From a virus, in IMG/VR virus record IMGVR_UViG_3300032164_000049, positions 1 to 31,121 of that record: DNA of 31,121 bases; one strand, 5' to 3'. The notes beneath the pieces were generated by a model. It made no database searches. It saw only the letters and a list, made by a program, of their open reading frames with translations, and was not told the origin of the DNA. The stretch's first letter is position 1. Each line of letters opens with the position of its first letter. This document shows positions 1 through 6,298 of the stretch, piece after piece. A program made the translations under genes and the position numbers.

Positions 1-56
1 CGGCACACATCGCCAGGAATAACTTCCAAGATTTCCCTATGCGTTAAAGATTTCAT
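1..56 (-). CDS. Partial ORF running off the window's left edge (hypothetical)
   Basis: On the minus strand an ATG at 56-54 overlaps the TGA stop of the preceding 35-codon gene in an ATGA arrangement, and the frame stays open to the window edge. The visible residues begin MKSLTHREILEVIPGDVC. Too little is present to assign a family. The support is the translational-coupling geometry, which is repeated along this minus-strand block. Confidence 0.45.
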   Translation of the reverse strand, partial: MKSLTHREILEVIPGDVC

Positions 57-160
57 TTCTTTCTCACCTTTTTGAAGTAGCAGAAATAACAATCGTTCAA
101 GTCCATGGCTTCACCGAAATGGGGACAGTATCCTTTCTGTGGGTCTTTAATCTTCTTCAT
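53..160 (-). CDS. Tiny Cys-rich protein (35 aa)
   Basis: A 35-residue ORF whose ATG overlaps the TGA of the upstream coiled-coil gene (ATGA at 160-157) and whose own TGA overlaps the next ATG (56-53). It has the pattern YCPHFGEAMDLNDCYFCYF, giving three Cys and a His that could bind one zinc ion. The tail is basic (KKVRKK). No family is recognised. Coupling at both ends and the metal-site pattern suggest a real gene of the accessory operon. A nucleic-acid-binding or protein-interaction role is only a guess. Confidence 0.55.
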   Translation of the reverse strand: MKKIKDPQKGYCPHFGEAMDLNDCYFCYFKKVRKK

Positions 161-975
161 TCAAAAAACTCCCTCATACCGCAAGAAGAATCATTTAAGC
201 AAGCATTCTTTTTCACTCTATACCACGTCATCATTAGATTAACATGTTTTATAGTGAGTTCCCTAAAGTCTTCAGGACTATAACCAAGTTCAACAAGACG
301 ATAAACTGCAACCTGAAACCTTCGAGACTTCCGTTTAAGTGAACGTGAACTCAAGATTTTAAGGTTACGGGCAATCTGAATATTCCTAGAAGCTTCAGAA
401 GAAAGAGACTCAGCTAGATTCATCTGCTCTTCAAGACTCGTAAACTTTCTCGTAAACTTTATTCTCTCCTCATAATCTTTCATTTCAGCATCTCTACGTT
501 TCTTGCTTTCTTCTCTAGCTAATCTCTCAGCTTCTTTTCTTGCTTTATAAGTAGAAACGCAAAATGAAAGAGTAGGAACATATACTCTTACTGTTCTAGG
601 CTCTCTTCGCCAATACCTTTCAGGTAAATATGGGTGTCCTAACCCTGGGAGTTCATAGTAGATTTTTTCTGTTTTGCTAGCTGTACAATCCTTACATTTC
701 CACTTTAAAGTAACTTCAGCGAAGACCAAGAAAGGATCGATTCTGACTGGATAATTTGGTTTATCATATATATGAAAGTCCGAAATCTTCAAAGGTGACC
801 ATCTATGAATACTTGAAGAACGCAGCGTACCTATTGAAGATAGAAGATAAATGAGCTCATGGAGCCCTGGAAGGTCATTAGGTATATCTAGAATGATCTT
901 GAAGGTTTGAGCAATTCTCTCTTTAAGGGTTCTTTTCTTCTTTGTCACCAATCCAGACGCCTCTATCTCTATCAT
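157..975 (-). CDS. Hypothetical coiled-coil protein with a CxxC motif
   Basis: Unrecognised protein of about 270 residues. The frame is open from 1020, but the first 98 bases of that frame overlap the membrane-peptide gene at 923-1084, so a later start is likely. ATG at 975 is used here; TTG at 951 (GAGG eight bases upstream) or GTG at 948 are equally plausible and shorten the overlap. The middle carries KCKDC, a possible half zinc site, and a charged helical stretch rich in K, R and E follows, likely a coiled coil. The C-terminus has NACLNDSSCG. No signal peptide or catalytic motif is visible. Its stop overlaps the ATG of the 35-aa gene, so the two are probably co-translated. Confidence 0.6.
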   Translation of the reverse strand: MIEIEASGLVTKKKRTLKERIAQTFKIILDIPNDLPGLHELIYLLSSIGTLRSSSIHRWSPLKISDFHIYDKPNYPVRIDPFLVFAEVTLKWKCKDCTASKTEKIYYELPGLGHPYLPERYWRREPRTVRVYVPTLSFCVSTYKARKEAERLAREESKKRRDAEMKDYEERIKFTRKFTSLEEQMNLAESLSSEASRNIQIARNLKILSSRSLKRKSRRFQVAVYRLVELGYSPEDFRELTIKHVNLMMTWYRVKKNACLNDSSCGMREFFE

Positions 976-1084
976 TCCAGCCCATCTCATAAGACTTAGC
1001 AGCAACCCACAAAAGAACAATAATCACAACAACGACTAAAACTAGGGTAACTCCAACAAGAGCCAAAAGAACTAAGAGATCCAT
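923..1084 (-). CDS. Small single-pass membrane protein (53 aa)
   Basis: A 53-residue ORF: MDLLVLLALVGVTLVLVVVV and further hydrophobic residues form one long transmembrane helix (about residues 2-29), followed by a polar tail ending GDKEEKNP. The start lies four bases after the stop of the upstream Cys-rich gene (TTAATTAGATGG on the minus strand), consistent with an operon. The long, purely aliphatic helix is unlikely to arise by chance. Small membrane peptides of this shape occur widely among archaeal virus early genes and can act on the host envelope, but no function can be read from the sequence. It overlaps the 5' end of the coiled-coil gene in another frame. Confidence 0.6.
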   Translation of the reverse strand: MDLLVLLALVGVTLVLVVVVIIVLLWVAAKSYEMGWNDRDRGVWIGDKEEKNP

Positions 1085-1088
1085 CTAA

Positions 1089-1232
1089 TTAACTCTCTCT
1101 AGCTTTTTTAGCGTTGACGATTTCTTCACAGTAATATCCAGGAAGGGCGCTTACCCAATGAGTACACCCACAACATGAATGCTTGTCTGGTCCATTGCAG
1201 TCAAGCATCATTTTATGCTTTCGCTTCAACAT
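1089..1232 (-). CDS. Small Cys/His-rich protein (47 aa), probable zinc binder
   Basis: First gene of the leftmost minus-strand block. ATG at 1232 is preceded by GGAAGAGG at Shine-Dalgarno distance. The 47-residue product holds LDCNGPDKHSCCGCTHW and then a further Cys (YYCEE), giving five Cys and two His within about 25 residues, a plausible compact zinc site. No family is recognised. A TATA-like CTTTTAAG on the minus strand (1281-1274) lies about 26 bases before the expected transcript start, giving a short leader that includes the ribosome site. Confidence 0.6.
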   Translation of the reverse strand: MLKRKHKMMLDCNGPDKHSCCGCTHWVSALPGYYCEEIVNAKKARES

Positions 1233-1344
1233 CTAACTGCCTCTTCCTATCTAATCTCTAGAGAATCTATTGCCTTAAAAGATTTCGGATGACAAATGTT
1301 AAAAGCGAAAAAGTCGCTAGGTGTATTGGCGTTGAGCAGAACGA
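1233..1344. promoter_or_regulatory. Divergent promoter region
   Basis: Non-coding stretch between the minus-strand block and the ParB-like gene. CTTAAAAG at 1274-1281 reads as a TATA-like CTTTTAAG on the minus strand, suitably placed for the gene at 1232. GTTAAAAGCG near 1299-1308 could be the TATA element of the + strand operon, with its start about 1328. Archaeal-type elements are inferred by eye. Confidence 0.4.
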
Positions 1345-1893
1345 ATGGCTAATACGAAGTTTCCGCGGGAAGAGATCGTTAAGATCCAAGATCTTAAAGT
1401 TGATGGACAGAATCCTAATCGGATGAGTGAAAGGCAACTTCAACAAGTGAGAGATAGTTTCGAAAAATTCGGGTTCCTTATCCCGATTATTACGAATAAA
1501 GACTTGCTTATCGCTGATGGAGAACAGAGGTTAACAGTCGCTCGAGAGCTCGGCCTCTCACACGTTAAAGTTATTCGTTGTGATGTTGATGATGTTGACC
1601 GCCGCCTCCTTAGACAGATTCTTAACAAAGTACACGGTGAACATGATCCTGACGCTGATGCTGAAGAATTTCGGCGAATTATGGATTTAGGGAAAGGAGA
1701 AGACTTGAAGAATCTTCTGGCTCTTAGTGATGAAAAACTCCAGAGGCTTCTTAATAAAGCTGATAATGAAATACCAGCAGAACTTAAGCCAATATGGGAA
1801 GTCGTCATTGAATGTGAAGATGAGCATGCTCAACAAGTAGCATATGCTTTCTCAATAAAGGGAGGTTTCAAATGCCGACTTTCGACATTGTAA
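1345..1893 (+). CDS. ParB-like nuclease/CTPase-domain protein
   Basis: A 182-residue protein. Residues about 8-95 match the ParB N-terminal (ParB/sulfiredoxin) fold: a short strand, LKVDGQNPNRMSERQLQQV, SFEKFGFLIPIITNK, then the hallmark ADGEQRLTVARELG, corresponding to the GxxRxxA nucleotide-binding motif. The C-terminal half is helical and lacks an obvious ParB DNA-binding helix-turn-helix, so this is not a chromosome-partition ParB. ParB-fold proteins of this size occur in phages beside ATPases and DNA-modifying enzymes. The gene overlaps the ABC ATPase gene by 22 bases, so the products are probably made together. Exact biochemistry (CTPase, nuclease or DNA sensor) cannot be told. Confidence 0.8.
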   Translation: MANTKFPREEIVKIQDLKVDGQNPNRMSERQLQQVRDSFEKFGFLIPIITNKDLLIADGEQRLTVARELGLSHVKVIRCDVDDVDRRLLRQILNKVHGEHDPDADAEEFRRIMDLGKGEDLKNLLALSDEKLQRLLNKADNEIPAELKPIWEVVIECEDEHAQQVAYAFSIKGGFKCRLSTL

Positions 1894-2555
1894 AAAGTTG
1901 GGAGAATACAGATTCTTTCAGAGCTCAATCTGTAGTCGGCAGCTTTTCTCTTCTAGACTGCAAACTCGAAAAACGCTTCAAAGGTAACATACCCTTTGAT
2001 GATGACTCTTGGAAAGTCGGCGTAATAGTAGGCCGCAGCGGCACAGGCAAAACAAGCATAGCAAAAGACCTCTTCAAACAAGCTTACATTTGCGGCTTCA
2101 AATATACACATAAGACTATCCTTGATGATTTCCCAGAAAACCTGAGCGTATCAGACATAACAAAGGCTCTTTCAAGCGTCGGCTTCGCTAGCCCCCCAGA
2201 CTGGCTCAAAAGTTACGATCAACTTAGCCAGGGAGAGAAAATGCGCGTTGACATCGCAAGAGCGTTAGTCCTCGAGCAAGACCTAATCGTTTTTGACGAA
2301 TTCACAAGTGTTGTGGATAGAGAAGTTGCTCAAGTCTCAGCCTTTGCGATTAGTAAGGCAATCAGAAAATCTAAGAAGCGTTTCATAGCTGTAACTTGCC
2401 ATTATGATGTTGTCAACTGGCTAGAGCCAGACTGGGTCTTTACAACAGACACAATGGAGTATAGTAAAAAAAAAGAGTGCGACCAGAAATCTCGATTCGG
2501 ATTCATAGCTGCAGCGGTGACGTCTGGAGAATCTTTAGGGACTATCATTATCTAA
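1872..2555 (+). CDS. ABC-type ATPase (soluble, phage type)
   Basis: A 227-residue soluble ATPase of the ABC class. Walker A is GRSGTGKTS (residues 54-62), the ABC signature is LSQGEKMRVDIARAL (118-132), Walker B is LIVFDEFTSVVD (138-149) and the H-loop His is in VTCHYDV (about 177). There is no membrane segment, so it is not a transporter. After residue 200 the frame crosses an A9 run, and the remaining residues look non-conserved. A -1 shift there would join it to the GNAT domain at 2477-2959, giving an ABC-GNAT polypeptide of about 360 residues. I recall phage proteins with this fused architecture. Overlaps the ParB-like gene at its 5' end. Confidence 0.85.
   Translation: MPTFDIVKSWENTDSFRAQSVVGSFSLLDCKLEKRFKGNIPFDDDSWKVGVIVGRSGTGKTSIAKDLFKQAYICGFKYTHKTILDDFPENLSVSDITKALSSVGFASPPDWLKSYDQLSQGEKMRVDIARALVLEQDLIVFDEFTSVVDREVAQVSAFAISKAIRKSKKRFIAVTCHYDVVNWLEPDWVFTTDTMEYSKKKECDQKSRFGFIAAAVTSGESLGTIII
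2464..2479 (+). other. A9 run: likely -1 frameshift/slippage site joining ABC ATPase to GNAT
   Basis: Nine A residues at 2466-2474. In the ATPase frame they read AGT AAA AAA AAA GAG, containing A_AAA_AAA, a classic -1 slippery arrangement, and nine A's is also long enough for RNA polymerase slippage. A -1 move enters the GNAT frame directly as AGA GTG CGA CCA. The GNAT frame is closed by TAA just upstream of the run, so this is the only easy junction. A one-base assembly loss is the alternative. Confidence 0.6.
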
Positions 2556-2959
2556 GCGGTCAGCTCAATCCATTCACAAAAAACTATGTCGCAATCTACA
2601 AAGAGAAACCGATAGCGTTCATCGCAATAATGAAAATCCACATGGGAACAATTTACTATAGAGTTAGCAGGCTTGTCGTCCTGCCAGACTATCAAGGCAT
2701 AGGCGTCGGCAGAAGACTCCTGAACTTCATGGCAAAATACTATACAGAAAAAACGAAGCTTCCCTTCACAATCATAACCAGCAATCCTCAGCTAGTCAGA
2801 GGCGGCTTGAAAAACTGGAAGATACGACACATAGGCAGAGGCAACAGAATTGACTCGAGAAACTTCAAGAATCTCTACACAGGCTCAAGCGAAAAAAGAA
2901 TCACAGTTTCACTTCGGTACATTCCAGAAAACAAGAAACAGGAGAGCTGCTTAGATTAG
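2477..2959 (+). CDS. GNAT-fold acyltransferase (possibly Mom-like)
   Basis: A 160-residue GNAT domain. The N-terminal part has WRIFRDYHYLSG with an HY pair. The acetyl-CoA-binding motif A region is VSRLVVLPDYQGIGVGRRLL, with the (R/Q)xxGxG/A loop at residues 73-79. NFMAKYY and later strands complete the fold. A GTG at 2477 could start it, but no good Shine-Dalgarno site precedes it and the domain appears to continue upstream into the A9 run, so production as a C-terminal extension of the ABC ATPase by -1 shift is more likely. Phage Mu Mom, which modifies adenine in DNA, is a GNAT-fold enzyme. The ParB-like and ATPase neighbours make a Mom-like role worth testing, but an ordinary protein acetyltransferase is not excluded. 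Confidence 0.75.
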   Translation: MRPEISIRIHSCSGDVWRIFRDYHYLSGQLNPFTKNYVAIYKEKPIAFIAIMKIHMGTIYYRVSRLVVLPDYQGIGVGRRLLNFMAKYYTEKTKLPFTIITSNPQLVRGGLKNWKIRHIGRGNRIDSRNFKNLYTGSSEKRITVSLRYIPENKKQESCLD

Positions 2960-3326
2960 ACAAAATCTCTTAACACAGAAAGGAATCTTACGCGGATATG
3001 CACGCCTAAACAACAAACTTAACGATCTCCAGAAAGAACTCCACCAAATCTTAACATTGCTTACTTCTCCAATCAAACTAACACAGAACGAGAAACTTAT
3101 TCTCTTAAGCCTCCCCTCACACCTTATCAAAACATACTTCACACTAGAAAGCTTAGAAGCTGGAACAGCTGAGAATATAAGCCAACGGACACATAAAGCT
3201 CGAGCAGTAGAATCATCTTACTTGAATCAACTAACCATAATGGGCTATATGAGAAAGTCTCGAGAAGGTAGACACGTAATTTTTAGGATGCGAAGACAAG
3301 AATGTCCTCAAACACCCATCACATAG
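2955..3326 (+). CDS. Winged-helix DNA-binding protein with helical N-terminus (non-canonical start)
   Basis: The C-terminal 80 residues form a winged helix: KLTQNEKLILLSLPSHL, LEAGTAENISQRTHKARAVE as the helix-turn-helix, YLNQLTIMGYMRK, then the wing REGRHVIFRM. The first standard start is TTG at 3057, but the frame is open from 2955 and encodes an amphipathic helix (LNNKLNDLQKELHQILTLL) that looks coding. ATT at 2955 lies ten bases after GGAG (2941-2944) and overlaps the GNAT stop, so an ATT start (123 residues) is proposed. With TTG the product is 89 residues. It probably regulates the modification cassette or guides it to DNA. Overlaps the ASCH gene by 25 bases. Confidence 0.6.
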   Translation: MRQNLLTQKGILRGYARLNNKLNDLQKELHQILTLLTSPIKLTQNEKLILLSLPSHLIKTYFTLESLEAGTAENISQRTHKARAVESSYLNQLTIMGYMRKSREGRHVIFRMRRQECPQTPIT

Positions 3327-3724
3327 AGGTCTTCACGTTGCCTTCTCTAGGGTTTTCAGTCTTGAAAGAAAGGCTCGCTAACGGTTCAAAACTACAGACT
3401 ATTCGTAAGCAACGAAAGAAGCCTATCAAAGTTGGAGATATCTTAATCGTCTATTGGGACCTGAGGACTAAATCTTGCATGAAAATAGGAGAAGCAAAAG
3501 TCACAAAGATAATACGGAAACGATTCAAAGACATAACTTATGAAGATGCAGTAAGAGACGGATTCCAATGTTTACAAGATTTTCGGTTAGCATTCAGAAA
3601 GATGCATCCTGATCTTCTCTATATTGACGGAAGAGGCGAGATTCAAGAGAGACCTCCTTATGAAGGCTTTGACATTATCACTTTTGAATGGGTACAGAAA
3701 AACAAAGAATTCTTTACGGTGTGA
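3302..3724 (+). CDS. ASCH-domain protein (PUA-like fold)
   Basis: A 140-residue protein matching the ASCH domain: VLKERLANGSKLQTIRKQRK, then KPIKVGDILIVYWDLRTKSC, KIGEAKVTKI, TYEDAVRDGF, and GFDIITFEWV at the end. ASCH domains bind RNA or modified nucleotides; E. coli YqfB is an ASCH enzyme that hydrolyses N4-acetylcytidine using Lys, Thr and Glu. Here Lys30 and Thr33 sit with the same K-x-x-T spacing and Glu81 lies about 50 residues on, as in YqfB, so an amidohydrolase activity is possible. It follows the GNAT and winged-helix genes with overlapping reading frames and precedes the terminase genes. Confidence 0.75.
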   Translation: MSSNTHHIEVFTLPSLGFSVLKERLANGSKLQTIRKQRKKPIKVGDILIVYWDLRTKSCMKIGEAKVTKIIRKRFKDITYEDAVRDGFQCLQDFRLAFRKMHPDLLYIDGRGEIQERPPYEGFDIITFEWVQKNKEFFTV

Positions 3725-3731
3725 ACAAAAA

Positions 3732-4217
3732 TTGAATGAGAATTTGCTAGCACGAAGGATAGAGCTTTTTGATAGAATGGTTAGAGGAGGAATGCTTCAC
3801 TTAGTAGCAAAAGATCTGGCAAAGCGTAATCCTCTCTTTAAAGGCGTCTCTCCTGGAGCAATAATGAGAGACTGGGGAAGGCGTAAGAGATGGATACATC
3901 TTATCGTAAGATCTGATGATGAAACGATTCTAGACCAGACTTTAGGCGCGATTCGTCAAGTTGGATTAGAAGCCTGGAGAGTCTATGCAAACACAATGAA
4001 TATGAATGCTAAAGTAGGCGCTCTTCGAGTGATTCTTGAAACACATGTAAAGTTGATTGATATCCTACAGAACATCGGAGCAATCAAACGAGAACCAAGC
4101 GAGACAAGAGTAACACTTTCTTCAACACCATTCGATGCTGACCCTGAAATGAAACGGTTACTTCTTGAAGAGGCAGCAAAACAGAGGGCAGAAAAGAGTG
4201 CCGCTAAGCAAGTGTAG
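3732..4217 (+). CDS. Probable terminase small subunit
   Basis: About 161 residues from a TTG start at 3732. The frame is open from an ATG at 3624, but that would overlap the ASCH gene by 101 bases. TTG at 3744 is another choice. The N-terminal part (LLARRIELFDRMVRGGMLHL then VAKDLAKRNP and GVSPGAIMRDWGRRKRW) reads as a helix-turn-helix region. The rest is helical (TLGAIRQVGLEAWRVY, ALRVILETHVKLIDILQNIG) and suits an oligomerisation domain. Size, helical content and position just before the large terminase gene support a DNA-recognition small terminase subunit. Sequence alone does not prove it. Confidence 0.6.
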   Translation: MNENLLARRIELFDRMVRGGMLHLVAKDLAKRNPLFKGVSPGAIMRDWGRRKRWIHLIVRSDDETILDQTLGAIRQVGLEAWRVYANTMNMNAKVGALRVILETHVKLIDILQNIGAIKREPSETRVTLSSTPFDADPEMKRLLLEEAAKQRAEKSAAKQV

Positions 4218-4401
4218 ATACTGCGGAAAAAAGGTGCCGAACATCTTCCATAAGTACCATGAGCAAGTTTCTTGTCTGGTAATGAGGAAAAAGCGAGGAG
4301 ATGTCGACATGATTATGCGGGAGCTTCCTAAAGTCCAAGATCAGCCTGAGCCAGTAGATAAGGGACAGAAGAGGCTCTTCGAAGTATGTCAACTCGCCTA
4401 A
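4198..4401 (+). CDS. Small zinc-finger protein between terminase genes
   Basis: A 67-residue protein from GTG at 4198 (AGGG upstream); a longer frame from ATG 4165 overlaps the small terminase more deeply. It carries one zinc finger, CRYCGKKVPNIFHKYHEQVS followed by C, giving Cys-x2-Cys and His/His/Cys ligands. The C-terminal half is charged and unstructured in appearance. Its end overlaps the large terminase ATG by 16 bases. A role in packaging or regulation is inferred only from position. Small zinc proteins are frequent in this window. Confidence 0.65.
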   Translation: MPLSKCRYCGKKVPNIFHKYHEQVSCLVMRKKRGDVDMIMRELPKVQDQPEPVDKGQKRLFEVCQLA

Positions 4402-5639
4402 TTTCAGGCCATAACTTCCTTCTCTACTGCCCCCATACTAAACAGAAGGAATTTCACGGCGGCAAAGACGTTTATAGCCAGCGAGGAGTCTCATGCGGTA
4501 CAGGCGCAGGCAAAACTTTGTGTGGACTCTTTGAAGATGTAAGGTGGGCACTAGATTATCCTGGAAGTGTCGGCTACATTTTTGAGCCTTCATACCCAAT
4601 GATGAGAAGGATATTACTTCCAACTCTTGAATCGCGCCTCTTACTCGGCTGCCCTTACCCTTTCACTTCAAACCCTTTGATTAGAAATTTTAACAGGGGA
4701 GATAACTGTCTAGAATGGAAAAATGGTAGTCAATGGTGGTTTGTGAGTTTAGACGATCCAGAGAAAGCTGAAGGACCAAACGTTGATTATGCTCATATTG
4801 ACGAAGCAAGGCTTATCCTACATTTTGACTCTGCCTGGCTAACAGTATTAAGACGCTTACGAGGAAGTGGCCGCTGCCAAATTCCCTTTACGCCAAGCGT
4901 CTGGATAACTACGACTCCAGACTCGCCAGGCTCACCTCTCTTCAATGCGATAGAGAATCCTGAGACAACTTCCTCAGAATGCCGCGTCTATCGTTGGAGT
5001 CTCTTTGAAAACCCGCAACTTCCGAAAACTTTTGTTGATGAAATTATAAGAACACATACAGGCGGCCTTGCTGACAGATTCATTTATGGACGCTTCGCAA
5101 CTGTAGCAGCTGGCACATTGCCTTTTGATACTTCGATACATGTTAAAGAAATTGAGAAAGCCTCTATCCGATCTATGCGGTTCGGCGTAGATTTCGGCTG
5201 GACAAACCCTTCAGCGATTCTAGCTGTAGCTTTTGACGGAGACAATAGAGCATGGGCAGTTGAAGAATTCTATAAAACACAATGTACAGATGAAGACTTG
5301 GCAAGTGCAGCCTTAGAAATGCAGAAAACATGGAGAAACGGCATCTTCTGGTGTGATAAGAGTCACCCACAAGGGATAAGTAAACTTCGAAAAGTAGGGT
5401 TAGACGCGCGGCCTTATGACTACAAAAGAGACGATGGCCTTCGTGAAATGGGAAGCAGATTAACAGTTGCGGGGGATGGTTTGCCTCGTTTCTTTACGTC
5501 AAAACGGTGTGTGAACCTGATAAGTGAGCTCCTTGAATACAAGGAAGACGTTAAAGAGCGAGACCATCTTTGCGACTGTTTACGGTATGCTTTGCCTCTT
5601 ACGCCTGTTCCTGAAGTTGGCGGTTTCAGGTTCGGCTAA
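4386..5639 (+). CDS. terL: Terminase large subunit (ATPase and nuclease)
   Basis: The DNA-packaging motor. The N-terminal ATPase has Walker A GTGAGKT (residues 38-44), preceded by a Gln-containing adenine-recognition segment (TKQKEFH), Walker B VDYAHIDEAR (133-142) with its catalytic Glu, and the coupling motif WITTTPDSPGS (174-184). The C-terminal RNase H-like nuclease begins RFGVDFGWTNPSAIL (first Asp 269), has WCDKSHP (second acid near 324), and ends with RDHLCDCLRYAL (third acid). At 417 residues it is compact but complete. It packages viral DNA into the prohead at the portal. Its ATG overlaps the upstream zinc-finger gene, and no terminator follows within the head operon. Confidence 0.95.
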   Translation: MSTRLISGHNFLLYCPHTKQKEFHGGKDVYSQRGVSCGTGAGKTLCGLFEDVRWALDYPGSVGYIFEPSYPMMRRILLPTLESRLLLGCPYPFTSNPLIRNFNRGDNCLEWKNGSQWWFVSLDDPEKAEGPNVDYAHIDEARLILHFDSAWLTVLRRLRGSGRCQIPFTPSVWITTTPDSPGSPLFNAIENPETTSSECRVYRWSLFENPQLPKTFVDEIIRTHTGGLADRFIYGRFATVAAGTLPFDTSIHVKEIEKASIRSMRFGVDFGWTNPSAILAVAFDGDNRAWAVEEFYKTQCTDEDLASAALEMQKTWRNGIFWCDKSHPQGISKLRKVGLDARPYDYKRDDGLREMGSRLTVAGDGLPRFFTSKRCVNLISELLEYKEDVKERDHLCDCLRYALPLTPVPEVGGFRFG

Positions 5640-5650
5640 GAATCAATAGG

Positions 5651-5659
5651 CTTTTAAAG
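5651..5659 (+). promoter_or_regulatory. TATA element giving a leaderless transcript
   Basis: CTTTTAAAG is centred 26 bp before the ATG at 5681, the spacing expected between an archaeal TATA box and its transcription start. Transcription would begin at or next to the start codon. No strong Shine-Dalgarno site precedes the ATG, which fits a leaderless message. Confidence 0.5.
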
Positions 5660-5680
5660 AGAATAAAGAGACAAGAGAAT

Positions 5681-5989
5681 ATGGCTACTCAAAAGACTCA
5701 AGAACTGAGGAACTGTCCGAAATGTGCAGCGGTACTAGATGGCTTAAGAGTCTGCAAAGTCTGCGGCTATAAGCTAAGGGGACGTAAACCAAAAGCAGAA
5801 GTCATTCAAAAACCTGATCTTGAATATACTCCAGAACTACCTTCTAAGAATGATAACATAGTTAGATCTTTAGATCGTTCAACAGTTTCACAATCGATCT
5901 CTTCGATAGCTACAATCAGCATTATTGTTGACTATAGCAATCCAGCTCAGGTTCAGGCTCTCAGAAAATTTCTGGAAGAGCTCTTCTAA
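5681..5989 (+). CDS. Zinc-ribbon protein
   Basis: A 102-residue protein with an N-terminal double-Cys zinc ribbon, NCPKCAAVLDGLRVCKVCGY (residues 11-30), followed by a basic segment (KLRGRKPKAE), a low-complexity linker and a hydrophobic C-terminus (ISSIATISIIVDYSNPAQVQ) that may form beta strands and mediate assembly. It lies between the large terminase and portal genes with its own TATA element 26 bp upstream. A transcriptional or protein-interaction role is possible. Nothing marks it as an enzyme. Confidence 0.7.
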   Translation: MATQKTQELRNCPKCAAVLDGLRVCKVCGYKLRGRKPKAEVIQKPDLEYTPELPSKNDNIVRSLDRSTVSQSISSIATISIIVDYSNPAQVQALRKFLEELF

Positions 5990-6031
5990 TTCAGTTAAGC
6001 AAACTTAGAGTCTTCCGGAAACTGCACAAAA

Positions 6032-6040
6032 GCTATAAGG
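6032..6040 (+). promoter_or_regulatory. TATA-like element before the membrane protein/portal genes
   Basis: GCTATAAGG lies in the 104-base gap after the zinc-ribbon gene. A start about 26 bases on would fall near 6062, leaving a leader that contains GGGGA before the TTG at 6094. Assigned by eye only. Confidence 0.3.
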
Positions 6041-6093
6041 AAAACAATTCATAGTCCCTTTAAGAGATTCTACTATTCAAAGCTGGGGACGTA

Positions 6094-6291
6094 TTGAGTG
6101 AATGTACAGATCCTGAACACTGCAGTCTTACCAATGTTTCTATTGACCTCTGCAAAGCTTATCGTGAAGGATGCCAAAGACTAACAGATGAACGCTTCAG
6201 AAGCCTCAAAAATGTTGTCATAGCTTGCTCAACAACTCTCGGAATCGTACTTACAGGAGCTCAACTAATAATAGTGTATTGCCATTGGTGA
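6094..6291 (+). CDS. Small membrane protein with Cys-rich head
   Basis: A 65-residue protein with a TTG start six bases after GGGG (6085-6088). The N-terminal half contains four Cys (SECTDPEHCSLTNVSIDLC, then YREGCQ). The C-terminal half is one transmembrane helix (NVVIACSTTLGIVLTGAQLI and on to CHW). The layout, a charged head before a single C-terminal helix, loosely resembles XhlA-type phage membrane proteins, but no homology can be claimed. It ends eight bases before the portal start. Possible roles are membrane anchoring or a part in lysis. Confidence 0.6.
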   Translation: MSECTDPEHCSLTNVSIDLCKAYREGCQRLTDERFRSLKNVVIACSTTLGIVLTGAQLIIVYCHW

Positions 6292-6298
6292 AAAGATA

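Noticed and set aside
1440-1808. Long minus-strand ORF (122 codons) inside the ParB-like gene
   Set aside because: Ser/Arg/Leu-rich composition typical of an antisense shadow; the + strand frame has clear ParB motifs.
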